Assembly: GCA_902797525.1 (NCBI GenBank) | Contig: CADBSZ010000200.1 | Span: forward strand, 1 to 13,165 | Direction: 5' to 3' | DNA: 13,165 bases | Source: an uncultured Ruminococcus sp. | GTDB lineage: Bacteria > Bacillota > Clostridia > Oscillospirales > Acutalibacteraceae | In this document: piece after piece, positions 1 through 6,692 of the stretch | Position numbering within the stretch: the first letter of the stretch is position 1 | Layout: every line of letters begins with the position of its first letter | Program-made: the position numbers and the translations under genes | Notes under the pieces: generated by a model | What the model was told of the DNA's origin: nothing | Databases searched by the model: none | What the model saw: only the letters and a program-made list of their open reading frames with translations

Positions 1-12
1 AACGCGACCTCC
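1..12 (-). promoter_or_regulatory. Ribosome binding site of the next gene of the peptide-transport operon
   Basis: Read on the minus strand, the 12 bases after the oppB-like stop codon are GGAGGTCGCGTT, a full Shine-Dalgarno sequence followed by a 6-nt spacer. The start codon it serves would lie just beyond the left edge. In this family the permease B gene is normally followed by the permease C gene, so the missing gene is probably oppC/dppC. That identity is inferred from usual gene order. Confidence 0.6.
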
Positions 13-942
13 TTATTCCAATGTAATGCGCGGATCAACAACCTTGTACAGAATATCGGTGACAAGGTTCATGACGACAATCAGCGCTGACAAAATAATC
101 GTAGTGCCCATAATCATGGGATAGTCGCGGTTGGTAATACTGCTGACGAACGCGCGGCCGATACCCGGAACGGCAAAAATCTGCTCAACAACCAGCGAGC
201 CTGTGACGATGTAGGCAAGCATCGGACCGATATAGGTCAAAACAGGAATGAGCGAGTTTTTCAGCGCATGGCCGAAAATGATTCTCGGACCCGAAACGCC
301 TTTTGCCCTTGCGGTGCGGATGTAGTCCTGACCGAGAACGTCAAGCATGGAAGAGCGCGTCAGACGGGTGATATATGCCATAGGATAGAGCGCCAGCGTG
401 ATAATCGGCAGCACCAAACCCGCAGCCGTGGAGCCGTTTGCCGGCAGCAGCTTTAGGTGTATGGCGAACAGCGCCAATAGCAGCGAACCCATAATAAACG
501 ATGGCATCGACACAAACGCCGTGGTGATGACCATGATGATGCGGTCAATCAGCTTGTTGCGCCTCAACGCCGCAACAGCGCCCAGCGTTACGCCGAACAG
601 GGTGGACACGCCTGCCGCAATCAAGCCGAGCACCATGGAAGTTTTCATGCCGTCGGAAATAATGTCGATTACCATTCTGCCTCTTTGCTTCAGCGAGGGG
701 CCGAAATCGAACTTGGTAACAATGTCGCCCAGATAGGTAAAATACTGCTCGTGCAGCGGCTTGTCAAGTCCGTACTTTGCCTCCATCGCCGCCTGAACCG
801 CCGGAGTGGTCGCTTTTTCGCCCACAAACGGTCCGCCGGGAACCGAGTGCATGACGAAGAACGTAATAGTGATAACAACCCACACGGTAAAGATAGCAAG
901 AAGGATTCGTTTCAGAATGTAAAACATCGTTTTGGAATTCAT
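13..942 (-). CDS. Peptide/nickel-type ABC transporter permease, OppB/DppB family
   Basis: Integral membrane subunit of an ABC importer for oligopeptides, dipeptides or a similar small solute; it would pair with a second permease, two ATPases and a lipoprotein. The 309 residues match the usual OppB/DppB length. An N-terminal helix (about 9-31) ends in the family-typical VPGGPF (34-39). Further helices lie around 101-124, 136-163, 175-195, 236-256 and 278-299. The cytoplasmic ATPase-contact (EAA-type) loop is at 207-227, with YIRTARAKG. The C-terminus ends in the typical DPRI (303-306). The ATG at 942 is supported by AGGATG upstream. It has its own leader and candidate promoters at 1003-1088, and it appears to be the first gene of an operon that continues off the left edge. 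Substrate cannot be told from this subunit, so I give no oppB/dppB symbol. Confidence 0.93.
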   Translation of the reverse strand: MNSKTMFYILKRILLAIFTVWVVITITFFVMHSVPGGPFVGEKATTPAVQAAMEAKYGLDKPLHEQYFTYLGDIVTKFDFGPSLKQRGRMVIDIISDGMKTSMVLGLIAAGVSTLFGVTLGAVAALRRNKLIDRIIMVITTAFVSMPSFIMGSLLLALFAIHLKLLPANGSTAAGLVLPIITLALYPMAYITRLTRSSMLDVLGQDYIRTARAKGVSGPRIIFGHALKNSLIPVLTYIGPMLAYIVTGSLVVEQIFAVPGIGRAFVSSITNRDYPMIMGTTIILSALIVVMNLVTDILYKVVDPRITLE

Positions 943-1002
943 TTCTCATCCTACCTTATTGATTTTTTGAGGAAGCCCTCTGTCGATTCCGCCTGCGCCG
1001 AT

Positions 1003-1031
1003 ATTATAGGGATAAACCAATAAAACAAAAA
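1003..1031 (-). promoter_or_regulatory. Alternative promoter for the permease operon (perfect -10, weak -35)
   Basis: On the minus strand a perfect TATAAT lies at 1003-1008, but the hexamer 17 bp upstream (TTTTTG at 1026-1031) is a poor -35. Transcription would begin near 996, leaving a leader of about 55 nt. It could be a second start point or a chance AT-rich match. The promoter at 1060-1088 has better overall balance. Confidence 0.3.
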
Positions 1032-1059
1032 ACCGGCATCATAACAATCGAATATGTCC

Positions 1060-1088
1060 ATTTTATCACATAATCGGCGCAATAACAA
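1060..1088 (-). promoter_or_regulatory. Probable sigma-A promoter of the permease operon
   Basis: Minus-strand TTGTTA (1083-1088), 17-bp spacer, TAAAAT (1060-1065). An A/T-rich stretch at about 1091-1127 lies upstream of the -35 where an UP element would sit. The start would be near 1053, giving a leader of about 110 nt to the ATG at 942. I see no riboswitch or T-box consensus in that leader, only a short GAGG/CCTC hairpin near 969-980. Together with the alternative -10 at 1003-1008 and the symporter terminator at 1207-1244, this accounts for the 943-1253 gap. Confidence 0.5.
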
Positions 1089-1206
1089 GTCTTAATTCTA
1101 AAAGTTACAGTTTTTTATTATTTTTTCTGTCAAACTCACCATGATTTCCTCGTTTTTAGCAATATATAATTTGCAGAAAGCATATTTTAAATCAACATAA
1201 AGAAGC

Positions 1207-1244
1207 ACAAAATAAGGCAGAGCCGTCGTGCAAACAGCTCTGCC
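1207..1244 (-). terminator. Rho-independent terminator of the symporter gene
   Basis: Beginning 9 nt after the symporter TAA, the minus strand has GGCAGAGC, a 13-nt loop and GCTCTGCC (perfect 8-bp stem, 1216-1244). A T-rich tail, TTATTTTGTG, follows (about 1206-1215). It separates the symporter from the permease operon downstream. The long loop and interrupted T-tract make it moderate in strength. Confidence 0.75.
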
Positions 1245-1253
1245 GATGTTATT

Positions 1254-2669
1254 TTATTTCCAAAAGGACAGCTTTGTTTCGTCAAGTCCGATGTTCTTTG
1301 CGCGGAAGGTGGGATTGAGACGGCGCTTTTTCTGCGATTCAAAATCGCGCAGCGCCTTGATTGCCACGCCGGACAAAATCAGGCAGCACGGAATATTTAT
1401 CAGCGTCATACCGCCCATAGTGATGTCCGCCATGGTCCACGCCAAATCCATGGGAACCAGCGCGCCGACAAAAATAACCGCGACGCAGCCGATATAAAAG
1501 AAGGTCATGAACTTTTTGGACGGCGGACGTTTTTTATTAAGATACGCCAGCGCGTTGTCCACGTAATACAGGTTGCCGATCAGAGTGGTGAACGCGAACA
1601 GCACCATCGCCACCGTAATAAAGACAGGACCGAAATTGCCGAAAATCGTGGAAACCGCGTTCTGCACATACGGCGCGCCCGACACATCCGCAGATCTCTC
1701 CACGCCCGAGCTCAGGCACATAAGCGCCGTGGCGGTGCAAAGGAGCATGGTGTCGATATAAACGGAAATCGTCTGCACCAAGCCCTGCTTCACGGGATGG
1801 GTAACGTCCGCAGAAGCGGAAGCGTTCGGCGCCGAACCGACGCCTGCCTCGTTGGAATACAGTCCGCGCTTGATACCGAGAATCATGCACGATCCGCTCA
1901 GCCCGCCGAAAATCGCGCGGAAGTCAAACGCGTCCTTAAAAATCGCGGCGAAGGTTTGCGGAATATTCGGAATATGCGCAAAGATAATAATCAGCGACAT
2001 CAGCACATAGGCGATGCCCATTACCGGCACAACCTTTTCGGTCAGCTTAACAATGCGCTTGCCGCCGCCCATCACGCAAAAACCGACTGCCGCCGCAAGC
2101 ACACCGCCCACAATAACGGGCGTCCAGGTGCTGTCGTAAAAGCTGTAAACAGCAAACGAGGATTGCAGGTTATAGGAACAGAGCAGATTGAAGCCAAACG
2201 CGTAGGTTGCAATCAAAAACACGCAAAATACAGCCGCAATCACAGGCAGTTTGAGCGCCTTTTCAATATAATAAGCCGGGCCGCCGAAGCTGTGGCCTTC
2301 CTTGTCCTTTTGCTTGAAAATCTGCGCGAGCGTACTTTCGATAAACGCCGACGACGCGCCGATAATGCAGAGCAGCCACATCCAGAAGCATGCGCCGGGG
2401 CCGCCCAGACAGATGGCGGTGGAAACGCCGACAATATTGCCGGTGCCGACGCGCGACGCGGTGGAAACCATCAGCGCCTGAAAGGATGAAACCTTTTGCT
2501 CGCCGGCAGGCTTTTCCACAATCAGCTTGCAGGCGGTGCCGAACAGGCGAAGCTGCACAAAGCGCGAGCGGAACGTAAAGAACAGTCCTGCCGCCGTGAG
2601 CACGATAATCAGTATCGGATAATACATCACGTCGTCAACGCGGTTCATAAAATTAATAAATGCGTCCAT
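1254..2669 (-). CDS. Sodium:alanine/glycine symporter (AGCS family)
   Basis: Secondary transporter taking up alanine and/or glycine with Na+ (or H+) across the cytoplasmic membrane. The 471 residues are usual for the family. Hallmarks in order: FRSRFVQLR (33-41); STASRVGTGNIVGV (69-82) leading into GGPGACFWMW (89-98), the signature region; SFGGPAYYIE (127-136); and RGLYSNEAGVGSAPNAS (268-284). About ten hydrophobic helices span the protein, with a basic C-terminal tail. The frame is open 19 codons further upstream to 2726, but the ATG at 2669 has AAGGGG at an ordinary distance and the extra residues (several Cys in a row) look non-coding, so I use 2669. It is a single-gene unit with its own promoter and terminator. 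The neighbouring amino-acid-handling operon makes a link to amino-acid supply conceivable, but nothing shows it. Confidence 0.95.
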   Translation of the reverse strand: MDAFINFMNRVDDVMYYPILIIVLTAAGLFFTFRSRFVQLRLFGTACKLIVEKPAGEQKVSSFQALMVSTASRVGTGNIVGVSTAICLGGPGACFWMWLLCIIGASSAFIESTLAQIFKQKDKEGHSFGGPAYYIEKALKLPVIAAVFCVFLIATYAFGFNLLCSYNLQSSFAVYSFYDSTWTPVIVGGVLAAAVGFCVMGGGKRIVKLTEKVVPVMGIAYVLMSLIIIFAHIPNIPQTFAAIFKDAFDFRAIFGGLSGSCMILGIKRGLYSNEAGVGSAPNASASADVTHPVKQGLVQTISVYIDTMLLCTATALMCLSSGVERSADVSGAPYVQNAVSTIFGNFGPVFITVAMVLFAFTTLIGNLYYVDNALAYLNKKRPPSKKFMTFFYIGCVAVIFVGALVPMDLAWTMADITMGGMTLINIPCCLILSGVAIKALRDFESQKKRRLNPTFRAKNIGLDETKLSFWK

Positions 2670-2697
2670 ATCCGTATCCCCTTTTACAGTATAATTT

Positions 2698-2726
2698 ATG
2701 TTACCACAGCAACAGCAAAAAGACAA
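2698..2726 (-). promoter_or_regulatory. Promoter of the AGCS symporter gene
   Basis: Minus strand TTGTCT (2721-2726), 17-bp spacer, TAACAT (2698-2703). A TGn just before the -10 makes it an extended -10. The predicted start is near 2691, a leader of about 22 nt carrying the ribosome binding site. A second -10-like hexamer, TATACT (2688-2693), would put the start inside the ribosome binding site and has no well-spaced -35, so it is less likely. Confidence 0.5.
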
Positions 2727-2768
2727 GGCGGAAAATGGACTTTTTTAAAATGTTATGGTGTTTCACGC

Positions 2769-2799
2769 AAAAAACCGGCTCCGAAGGGAACCGGTTTTT
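2769..2799 (-). terminator. Strong Rho-independent terminator of the six-gene operon
   Basis: About 13 nt after the last stop codon the minus strand forms a long stem with arms 2787-2799 and 2770-2782 around the loop CTTC (2783-2786). The stem is about 13 bp with one G-T pair and has a central CCGG in both arms. A run of six T follows on the transcript side. It ends the operon cleanly and isolates it from the symporter downstream. Confidence 0.9.
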
Positions 2800-2811
2800 A
2801 TGAGGATTGTT

Positions 2812-3156
2812 TTATAGCGCGTAAATCAAAATGCCGGCAACGATAATACCCAAGCCGAGCATTTTCATTTTCGAGATTTTTTCCTTGAGGAAAATCCAGC
2901 TGAAGATCGCCACAAAAATGTAGCCTGTCGCGCCGAGAATCGGTCCCATGGAGGCAGGCACTTTTTTGAAGGCAAAAATGGTAATCAGCGTTGCGATAAA
3001 GAAAATCGTGTAAGAAATAATGACGTTGAGGTTGAGATATTCCTTGATTTTACTGGAATATTTCTTATCCGCGCTCTTTTTGAGCAAAATCTGCGAAGCG
3101 GACGAAATCAGCACGCCCAACAGATAAATTCCGATAAAAATTAATTTTTCAAGCAT
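2812..3156 (-). CDS. Four-helix SMR/EamA-like membrane protein, ArnE/ArnF-like (second of a pair)
   Basis: The 114-residue protein has four helices (about 4-25, 45-63, 68-89, 98-113). Helix 1 contains SSASQILLKKSA (18-29), which resembles the S-x-x-Q-x-x-x-K pattern at the end of helix 1 in ArnE/ArnF flippase subunits and short EamA proteins. The membrane glutamate of EmrE-type drug exporters is absent from helix 1. FLKEKI (89-94) before helix 4 matches the conserved end of the DMT repeat. It starts within the end of the previous gene (8-nt overlap ATGCTTGA), which suggests translational coupling and equal synthesis of both halves. I infer one subunit of a heterodimer that moves a polyprenyl-phosphate-linked product across the membrane. 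Drug export is a less likely alternative given the glycosyltransferase just upstream. Confidence 0.82.
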   Translation of the reverse strand: MLEKLIFIGIYLLGVLISSASQILLKKSADKKYSSKIKEYLNLNVIISYTIFFIATLITIFAFKKVPASMGPILGATGYIFVAIFSWIFLKEKISKMKMLGLGIIVAGILIYAL

Positions 3157-3502
3157 CCGATTTCACCACCACAATCACGCCGGCGATAACCACTAACGCA
3201 CCGACAATTTTATTCCATGTAATCGTTTCTCCAAAGAACGTCAAGCCCCAAATAATGCCCCACGCAATCGACACCGCCTTGTTGGTGTATGCCGTGTTGA
3301 GCGGCAGGTGCTTGATAATCTGCTGCCAGCCGATGGCGTAAATGAACAAAAACAGCAAATTAAGGCCGTAGAACACAATCCACCAAAAGCTGAGAAAATC
3401 GCAGCCCGCGGCGAATTTGGAGAACACGGTGGTAAAGGACGAAATAATAATAAAGATGTGCAGGATTAAAAACCAAACGGCTTTGTTATTCGTTTTCTTC
3501 AT
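3149..3502 (-). CDS. Four-helix SMR/EamA-like membrane protein (first of a pair)
   Basis: The 117-residue protein has four helices (about 9-28, 38-57, 69-90, 97-114). The stretch PLNTAYTNKAVSIAWGII (67-84) followed by FFGETITWNKIVG (89-101) is the C-terminal half-signature of SMR and other DMT proteins. As in its partner, helix 1 has no acidic residue, so the EmrE-type proton/drug mechanism is not expected. It overlaps the glycosyltransferase gene by 17 nt and the partner gene by 8 nt. The ribosome binding site is weak (GTGATGAACG before ATG), so coupling to the upstream gene is likely. The pair plus an ArnC/GtrB-type enzyme copies the arnC-arnE/F arrangement, where ArnE/F flips undecaprenyl-phosphate-aminoarabinose. 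That role is inferred here. Confidence 0.82.
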   Translation of the reverse strand: MKKTNNKAVWFLILHIFIIISSFTTVFSKFAAGCDFLSFWWIVFYGLNLLFLFIYAIGWQQIIKHLPLNTAYTNKAVSIAWGIIWGLTFFGETITWNKIVGALVVIAGVIVVVKSDA

Positions 3503-4421
3503 CGTTCATCACTTCTCTGATTTGATACTGGGGCGCTCCGCTGACGGTCATATAAATACGGCCGATATACTCGCCGAGGAAGCCCAGAATTAACATGATT
3601 AAACCGCCGATAAACAGCAGAATACTGATGGTTGAGGTGTAGCCGACCGCGATGTTCGGCACAAAAATTTTGCGCAGCACAATGACAATCAGGCTGATCA
3701 TACCCAAAAACGCGCAGAAGATACCGAGATAGGACGCCATGCGGATGGGCGCGATGGAAAAGTTGGTGATGGTGTTCATCCACAGGTTAAACAGCTTTTT
3801 AAAGTTGTAGGTGGACGAGCCGCTCAGGCGCTTGCGGTGCTCCATTTCCACATTGGCAAACTTGCTGGTGGTTTTCATCAGATAACCTCCGATGGAAACA
3901 AACGGCGAGTTGTACTTTTTCAGTGAATCGGCGGCGAACTTGCTGTACGCCAAGAACGACGATCCGTAAATCCCCTTGGGCGAATTGCCTGCCCAAACCG
4001 CCAGTTTGCGCTGCAGCGAGCTTGTCAGGCGTTTAAACGCGGAGTGCTTTTTGCCCATAAAATGTGCATAAACCACGTCATAACCGCTGAGCACCTTTTC
4101 TGTGAGCTGAAAAATACCCTTGGGATCATGCTGTCCGTCGTCGTCCATATAGACAATAACCTCACCCTTGACATAGTTTAAGCCCGCGAGCTTTGCGGAA
4201 GCCTGACCATAGTTGCGCGACAAATCCACGCCGATAATCTTGTCGTCCGTTTTGCAGATGTCGCGGATAACGCCCAGTGTGCCGTCGGGCGAGCCGTCGT
4301 TTACCAGCACAATTTGATAATCATACTCGGGATGGTGTGTAAATTCTTCCTTGATTTCCTCCACCACGCTTGCGATTGTGTTCTGCGAACGGTAGCAGGG
4401 AATGACAATTGAAATTAACAT
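3486..4421 (-). CDS. Family 2 glycosyltransferase, polyprenyl-phosphate type (ArnC/GtrB/DPM1-like)
   Basis: Predicted to transfer a sugar or modified sugar from a nucleotide donor to polyprenyl phosphate at the inner membrane face. Numbered from the ATG at 4421 (311 aa): the GT-A domain opens with LISIVIPCY (2-10), then NDGSPDGT (41-48) and the metal/nucleotide site MDDDGQHDP (92-100). RKRLSGSSTYNFKKL (196-210) is the conserved loop before the membrane part. Two helices (about 230-250 and 263-285) and GEYIGRIY (283-290) complete the usual architecture of this subfamily. The frame extends to a GTG at 4433, but only the ATG at 4421 has a spaced GAGG. It starts 12 nt after the previous stop. The SMR pair follows immediately, so glycosyl transfer and flipping are probably coupled. 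The donor sugar cannot be read from sequence. Confidence 0.92.
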   Translation of the reverse strand: MLISIVIPCYRSQNTIASVVEEIKEEFTHHPEYDYQIVLVNDGSPDGTLGVIRDICKTDDKIIGVDLSRNYGQASAKLAGLNYVKGEVIVYMDDDGQHDPKGIFQLTEKVLSGYDVVYAHFMGKKHSAFKRLTSSLQRKLAVWAGNSPKGIYGSSFLAYSKFAADSLKKYNSPFVSIGGYLMKTTSKFANVEMEHRKRLSGSSTYNFKKLFNLWMNTITNFSIAPIRMASYLGIFCAFLGMISLIVIVLRKIFVPNIAVGYTSTISILLFIGGLIMLILGFLGEYIGRIYMTVSGAPQYQIREVMNDEENE

Positions 4422-4433
4422 GTACTGCCTCAC

Positions 4434-5459
4434 TTAAATATACAGATTGTTCTCCGTGTGAATGTTCAGTTCAGTGCCGATGTTTTGCGCCAAACAGGTT
4501 TTATACGCCTCATACGCCAGCGCAACGTCCACATACGAGAGTCCGACGGCGTTAAAGTAAATAAACTCGCTGTCGTTTTCTCTGCCCGGGCGCTTGCCGG
4601 TGATGATTTTATCCAAATCGGAGTAAATATCCTCGTCGCGCAGCAGCTCCTCCTGATACATGCGGCTGATGGTCTGGGAACGGTGCTTGACGGAGTGCCA
4701 CTGATCGCAGACGATTTTGTTCGCCTTCAGCGGAACGGCAAATTCATCCTCCCAGCCGCCGGTGTGCAAATACACCGTGCCGGGCTGAATCCAGTCCGAC
4801 TTGATAATCGGGCTTTGACCGCTGATGGCAGACACCACAATCTGAGAATTTTTGACCGCCTTTTGATAGTCGGCGTTGCAGCAGATGAACTTCACCTCGG
4901 GGAACGCTTCGGGAAACTCGGCGGCAAACTCCTGCTCGGTTTCCCCCGTGCGCGAGGAAATATAGCAGGTTCTCAGCGACGGGAACATGCTCTTAATGGC
5001 GCAGAAGGTACTGCGCGCCTGCTGTCCCGCGCCGACAAAGCCGATGCTGTGCGGATTTTTGACGGACAGATACTTCGCCGCCACGGCGTTAATGGTCGCC
5101 GTGCGCAGATTGGAGCAAACGTTGCCGTCCATAAACGCGAGGTTGGTGCCGTCCTCGATGCTGGAGAGAATCATGACGGCGTTGGTGTTGTTCAGACCGT
5201 TTGTCTTGGGGTTCGGCGGGAACACGGAAATCCACTTGACTCCGCAGATTTTTTCGTCCACCAGCGTGCCGGGCAGGCAGTTGATGCGGTTCTGCGTTTC
5301 TTGGTCGAACACCTGAGAAATCTTGTCGGGAAACAGGATTTTTCCCTTTGAAAAATCCACAATCGCCTTTTCAACGGTGTCTACCGCGCGGCTGTAGTTC
5401 AGAAAGCCGGAGCGGTAAATGTCCGCCTGCGATAAAAACAGAATGGTTTGTTTATTCAT
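4434..5459 (-). CDS. Ornithine cyclodeaminase / mu-crystallin family protein (NAD(P)-dependent, SbnB-like)
   Basis: A 341-residue cytoplasmic protein; family members are cyclodeaminases, ketimine reductases, alanine dehydrogenase or SbnB-type N-(carboxyethyl)amino-acid dehydrogenases. Visible marks: GVKWISVFPPN (73-83) with the family substrate lysine (K75), LRTATINAVAAKYL (118-131) with the family arginine (R119), dinucleotide site GFVGAGQQA (140-148), and C-terminal ITGKRPGRENDS (286-297) with GLSYVDVALAYEAY (306-319). The VKWIS-FP-N stretch recalls SbnB, but SbnA, its partner in diaminopropionate synthesis, is absent from the window. Ornithine cyclodeamination is not implied. I use the ATG at 5459 (AGGGG, 6-nt spacing) rather than the GTG at 5462, which is too close to that site. 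Lying between ligases and a glycosyltransferase, it probably makes or reduces an amino-acid building block (inference). Confidence 0.88.
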   Translation of the reverse strand: MNKQTILFLSQADIYRSGFLNYSRAVDTVEKAIVDFSKGKILFPDKISQVFDQETQNRINCLPGTLVDEKICGVKWISVFPPNPKTNGLNNTNAVMILSSIEDGTNLAFMDGNVCSNLRTATINAVAAKYLSVKNPHSIGFVGAGQQARSTFCAIKSMFPSLRTCYISSRTGETEQEFAAEFPEAFPEVKFICCNADYQKAVKNSQIVVSAISGQSPIIKSDWIQPGTVYLHTGGWEDEFAVPLKANKIVCDQWHSVKHRSQTISRMYQEELLRDEDIYSDLDKIITGKRPGRENDSEFIYFNAVGLSYVDVALAYEAYKTCLAQNIGTELNIHTENNLYI

Positions 5460-5462
5460 CAC

Positions 5463-6683
5463 TTACCCCTTTTTTAACACACAAAACAGCATTTCCTCAC
5501 CCGACTCGGACTGCACGCTCAGCTTGTTGAGAATGTCGTCAATAATACGCTGCAAATCCGCGTCGTCCTCAAACAGCACGTGGAAATACGCGAACACCTG
5601 GCTGACGGTGCCGTTTTCCACCACGGTATCGCCCGTGGAATGAATGGGAACATACTGATACAAATAGCCGCTGTTCTCCACCGCCGCTTCGCCCTCGATT
5701 TTGGCGATGGTGCCGGCGTGAAGATGGAGCGGAAGAATTCCGTAGCGCTTTTTGCTGTTGTCGTAATGCATCACGTGTTCCGGCGAGCTTTTGCCGAACG
5801 CGGCGTTTTCGAGCAGCAAATCGAGCTGCGACACGCCGGTGTAATATTCGACGGGATAGAACGTCATGGAGCCGCCAAAGCGGTAGCCCATTTCGTTAAA
5901 GTAAAAGCTGCCGTTATTGTTAAATGCCTCAATCCAAATCGGACCGTTCTGTACGCCGATGGATTCATACATTTGAATTGCCTTTTCGTTGATAGTCGCC
6001 AGATACTCCGGCTCGTTTGCGGACGGGAACCGCTGCAGCGCCATCACGGAGGAATTCTCGCACAGCGCGCCCGACTGCTTGTCGGAAATGCCGGAGAAGC
6101 AGATTTTGCCGTTGACGGCGGTGTAATGAATAATCACCGCGTCATAAGGCAAATAATCCTCAATAATCACGCGGCCTGTCGCCGAAAACGGATATGCGCG
6201 GTCATAGCCCTTTTTCAGCTCGTCGGCGTTGCGGCAAATTGAAAAGCCCTGGCTTCCGCAGCTGTCGGCAGGCTTTGTCACCACGGGATACGGCAGGTCA
6301 GCCGCGTCCTCGAGGCGGTATTGCCTTGCCGCGGGAATGCCGTTATCCAAACAAAGCTGTTTGAATTTTTCCTTGTCCATGCACAGCTCCCACTGCTCTA
6401 AGGTGCAGTAGGCAGGCAGGTTGTTGCGGTTGGCAAGCTTAATTGCATAGGGCACCAAAATTTCGTTAAAGCCCGGAAAAATCGCGTCGATGTGCTCGGT
6501 CTTAACCAAATTGTCAAGCGCTTCCAAATCAATCGCGTCAATCATGTAGGACTTGTCCGCAATACGCTTTAGGGGCGAATCCGCCACGTTGCCGACGGCG
6601 ATTAAGGTGATGTTATGCTTTTGGGCGAACGCCTTGATTTCCTTGGCACAGTTGCTGCCGCCCATAATCAACATTTTTTTCAT
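5463..6683 (-). CDS. ATP-grasp carboxylate-amine ligase (second ligase of the operon)
   Basis: The ATP-grasp fold joins a carboxylic acid to an amine or similar nucleophile through an acyl phosphate. In this 406-residue protein: N-terminal pre-ATP-grasp domain beginning MLIMGGSN (4-11); start of the central domain at CMDKEKFKQL (101-110); ATP lysine in VVTKPAD (134-140), then glycine-rich loop SCGSQGF (141-147); hinge pair VIIEDYL (172-178); metal-binding end WIEAF (250-254) and FNEMGYRFGG (262-271) with E264 and R268. The C-terminal region LPLHLHAGTIAKIEG (317-331) and beyond is like that of L-amino-acid ligases and CarB/PurK-type enzymes. The start overlaps nothing but lies 9 nt after the upstream stop, with GGAG touching that TAG. 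It differs clearly from the neighbouring ligase, so the two are not a recent duplication. Substrates are unknown. Confidence 0.9.
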   Translation of the reverse strand: MKKMLIMGGSNCAKEIKAFAQKHNITLIAVGNVADSPLKRIADKSYMIDAIDLEALDNLVKTEHIDAIFPGFNEILVPYAIKLANRNNLPAYCTLEQWELCMDKEKFKQLCLDNGIPAARQYRLEDAADLPYPVVTKPADSCGSQGFSICRNADELKKGYDRAYPFSATGRVIIEDYLPYDAVIIHYTAVNGKICFSGISDKQSGALCENSSVMALQRFPSANEPEYLATINEKAIQMYESIGVQNGPIWIEAFNNNGSFYFNEMGYRFGGSMTFYPVEYYTGVSQLDLLLENAAFGKSSPEHVMHYDNSKKRYGILPLHLHAGTIAKIEGEAAVENSGYLYQYVPIHSTGDTVVENGTVSQVFAYFHVLFEDDADLQRIIDDILNKLSVQSESGEEMLFCVLKKG

Positions 6684-6692
6684 GCTGTTCTC

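Noticed and set aside
1104..1133. Perfect TTGACA (1128-1133) as -35 of a third permease promoter
   Set aside because: The only hexamer at acceptable distance is TGTAAC with an 18-bp spacer, a poor -10; the promoters at 1003-1088 fit better.
2670..2726. Nineteen-residue N-terminal extension of the symporter
   Set aside because: It would read through the promoter and ribosome binding site, has a cysteine run unlike the family, and the internal ATG at 2669 has a proper ribosome binding site.
2812..3502. The two small membrane genes as one EamA transporter split by a frameshift
   Set aside because: Each has a complete four-helix unit with its own start codon; together they give 8 helices and about 231 residues, short of the roughly 300 residues and 10 helices of a fused EamA protein. 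The 8-nt overlap is typical of coupled genes.
2812..4421. A true Arn (aminoarabinose/polymyxin resistance) operon
   Set aside because: ArnA, ArnB, ArnD and ArnT equivalents are absent and the setting looks Gram-positive; only the charging and flipping half resembles Arn.
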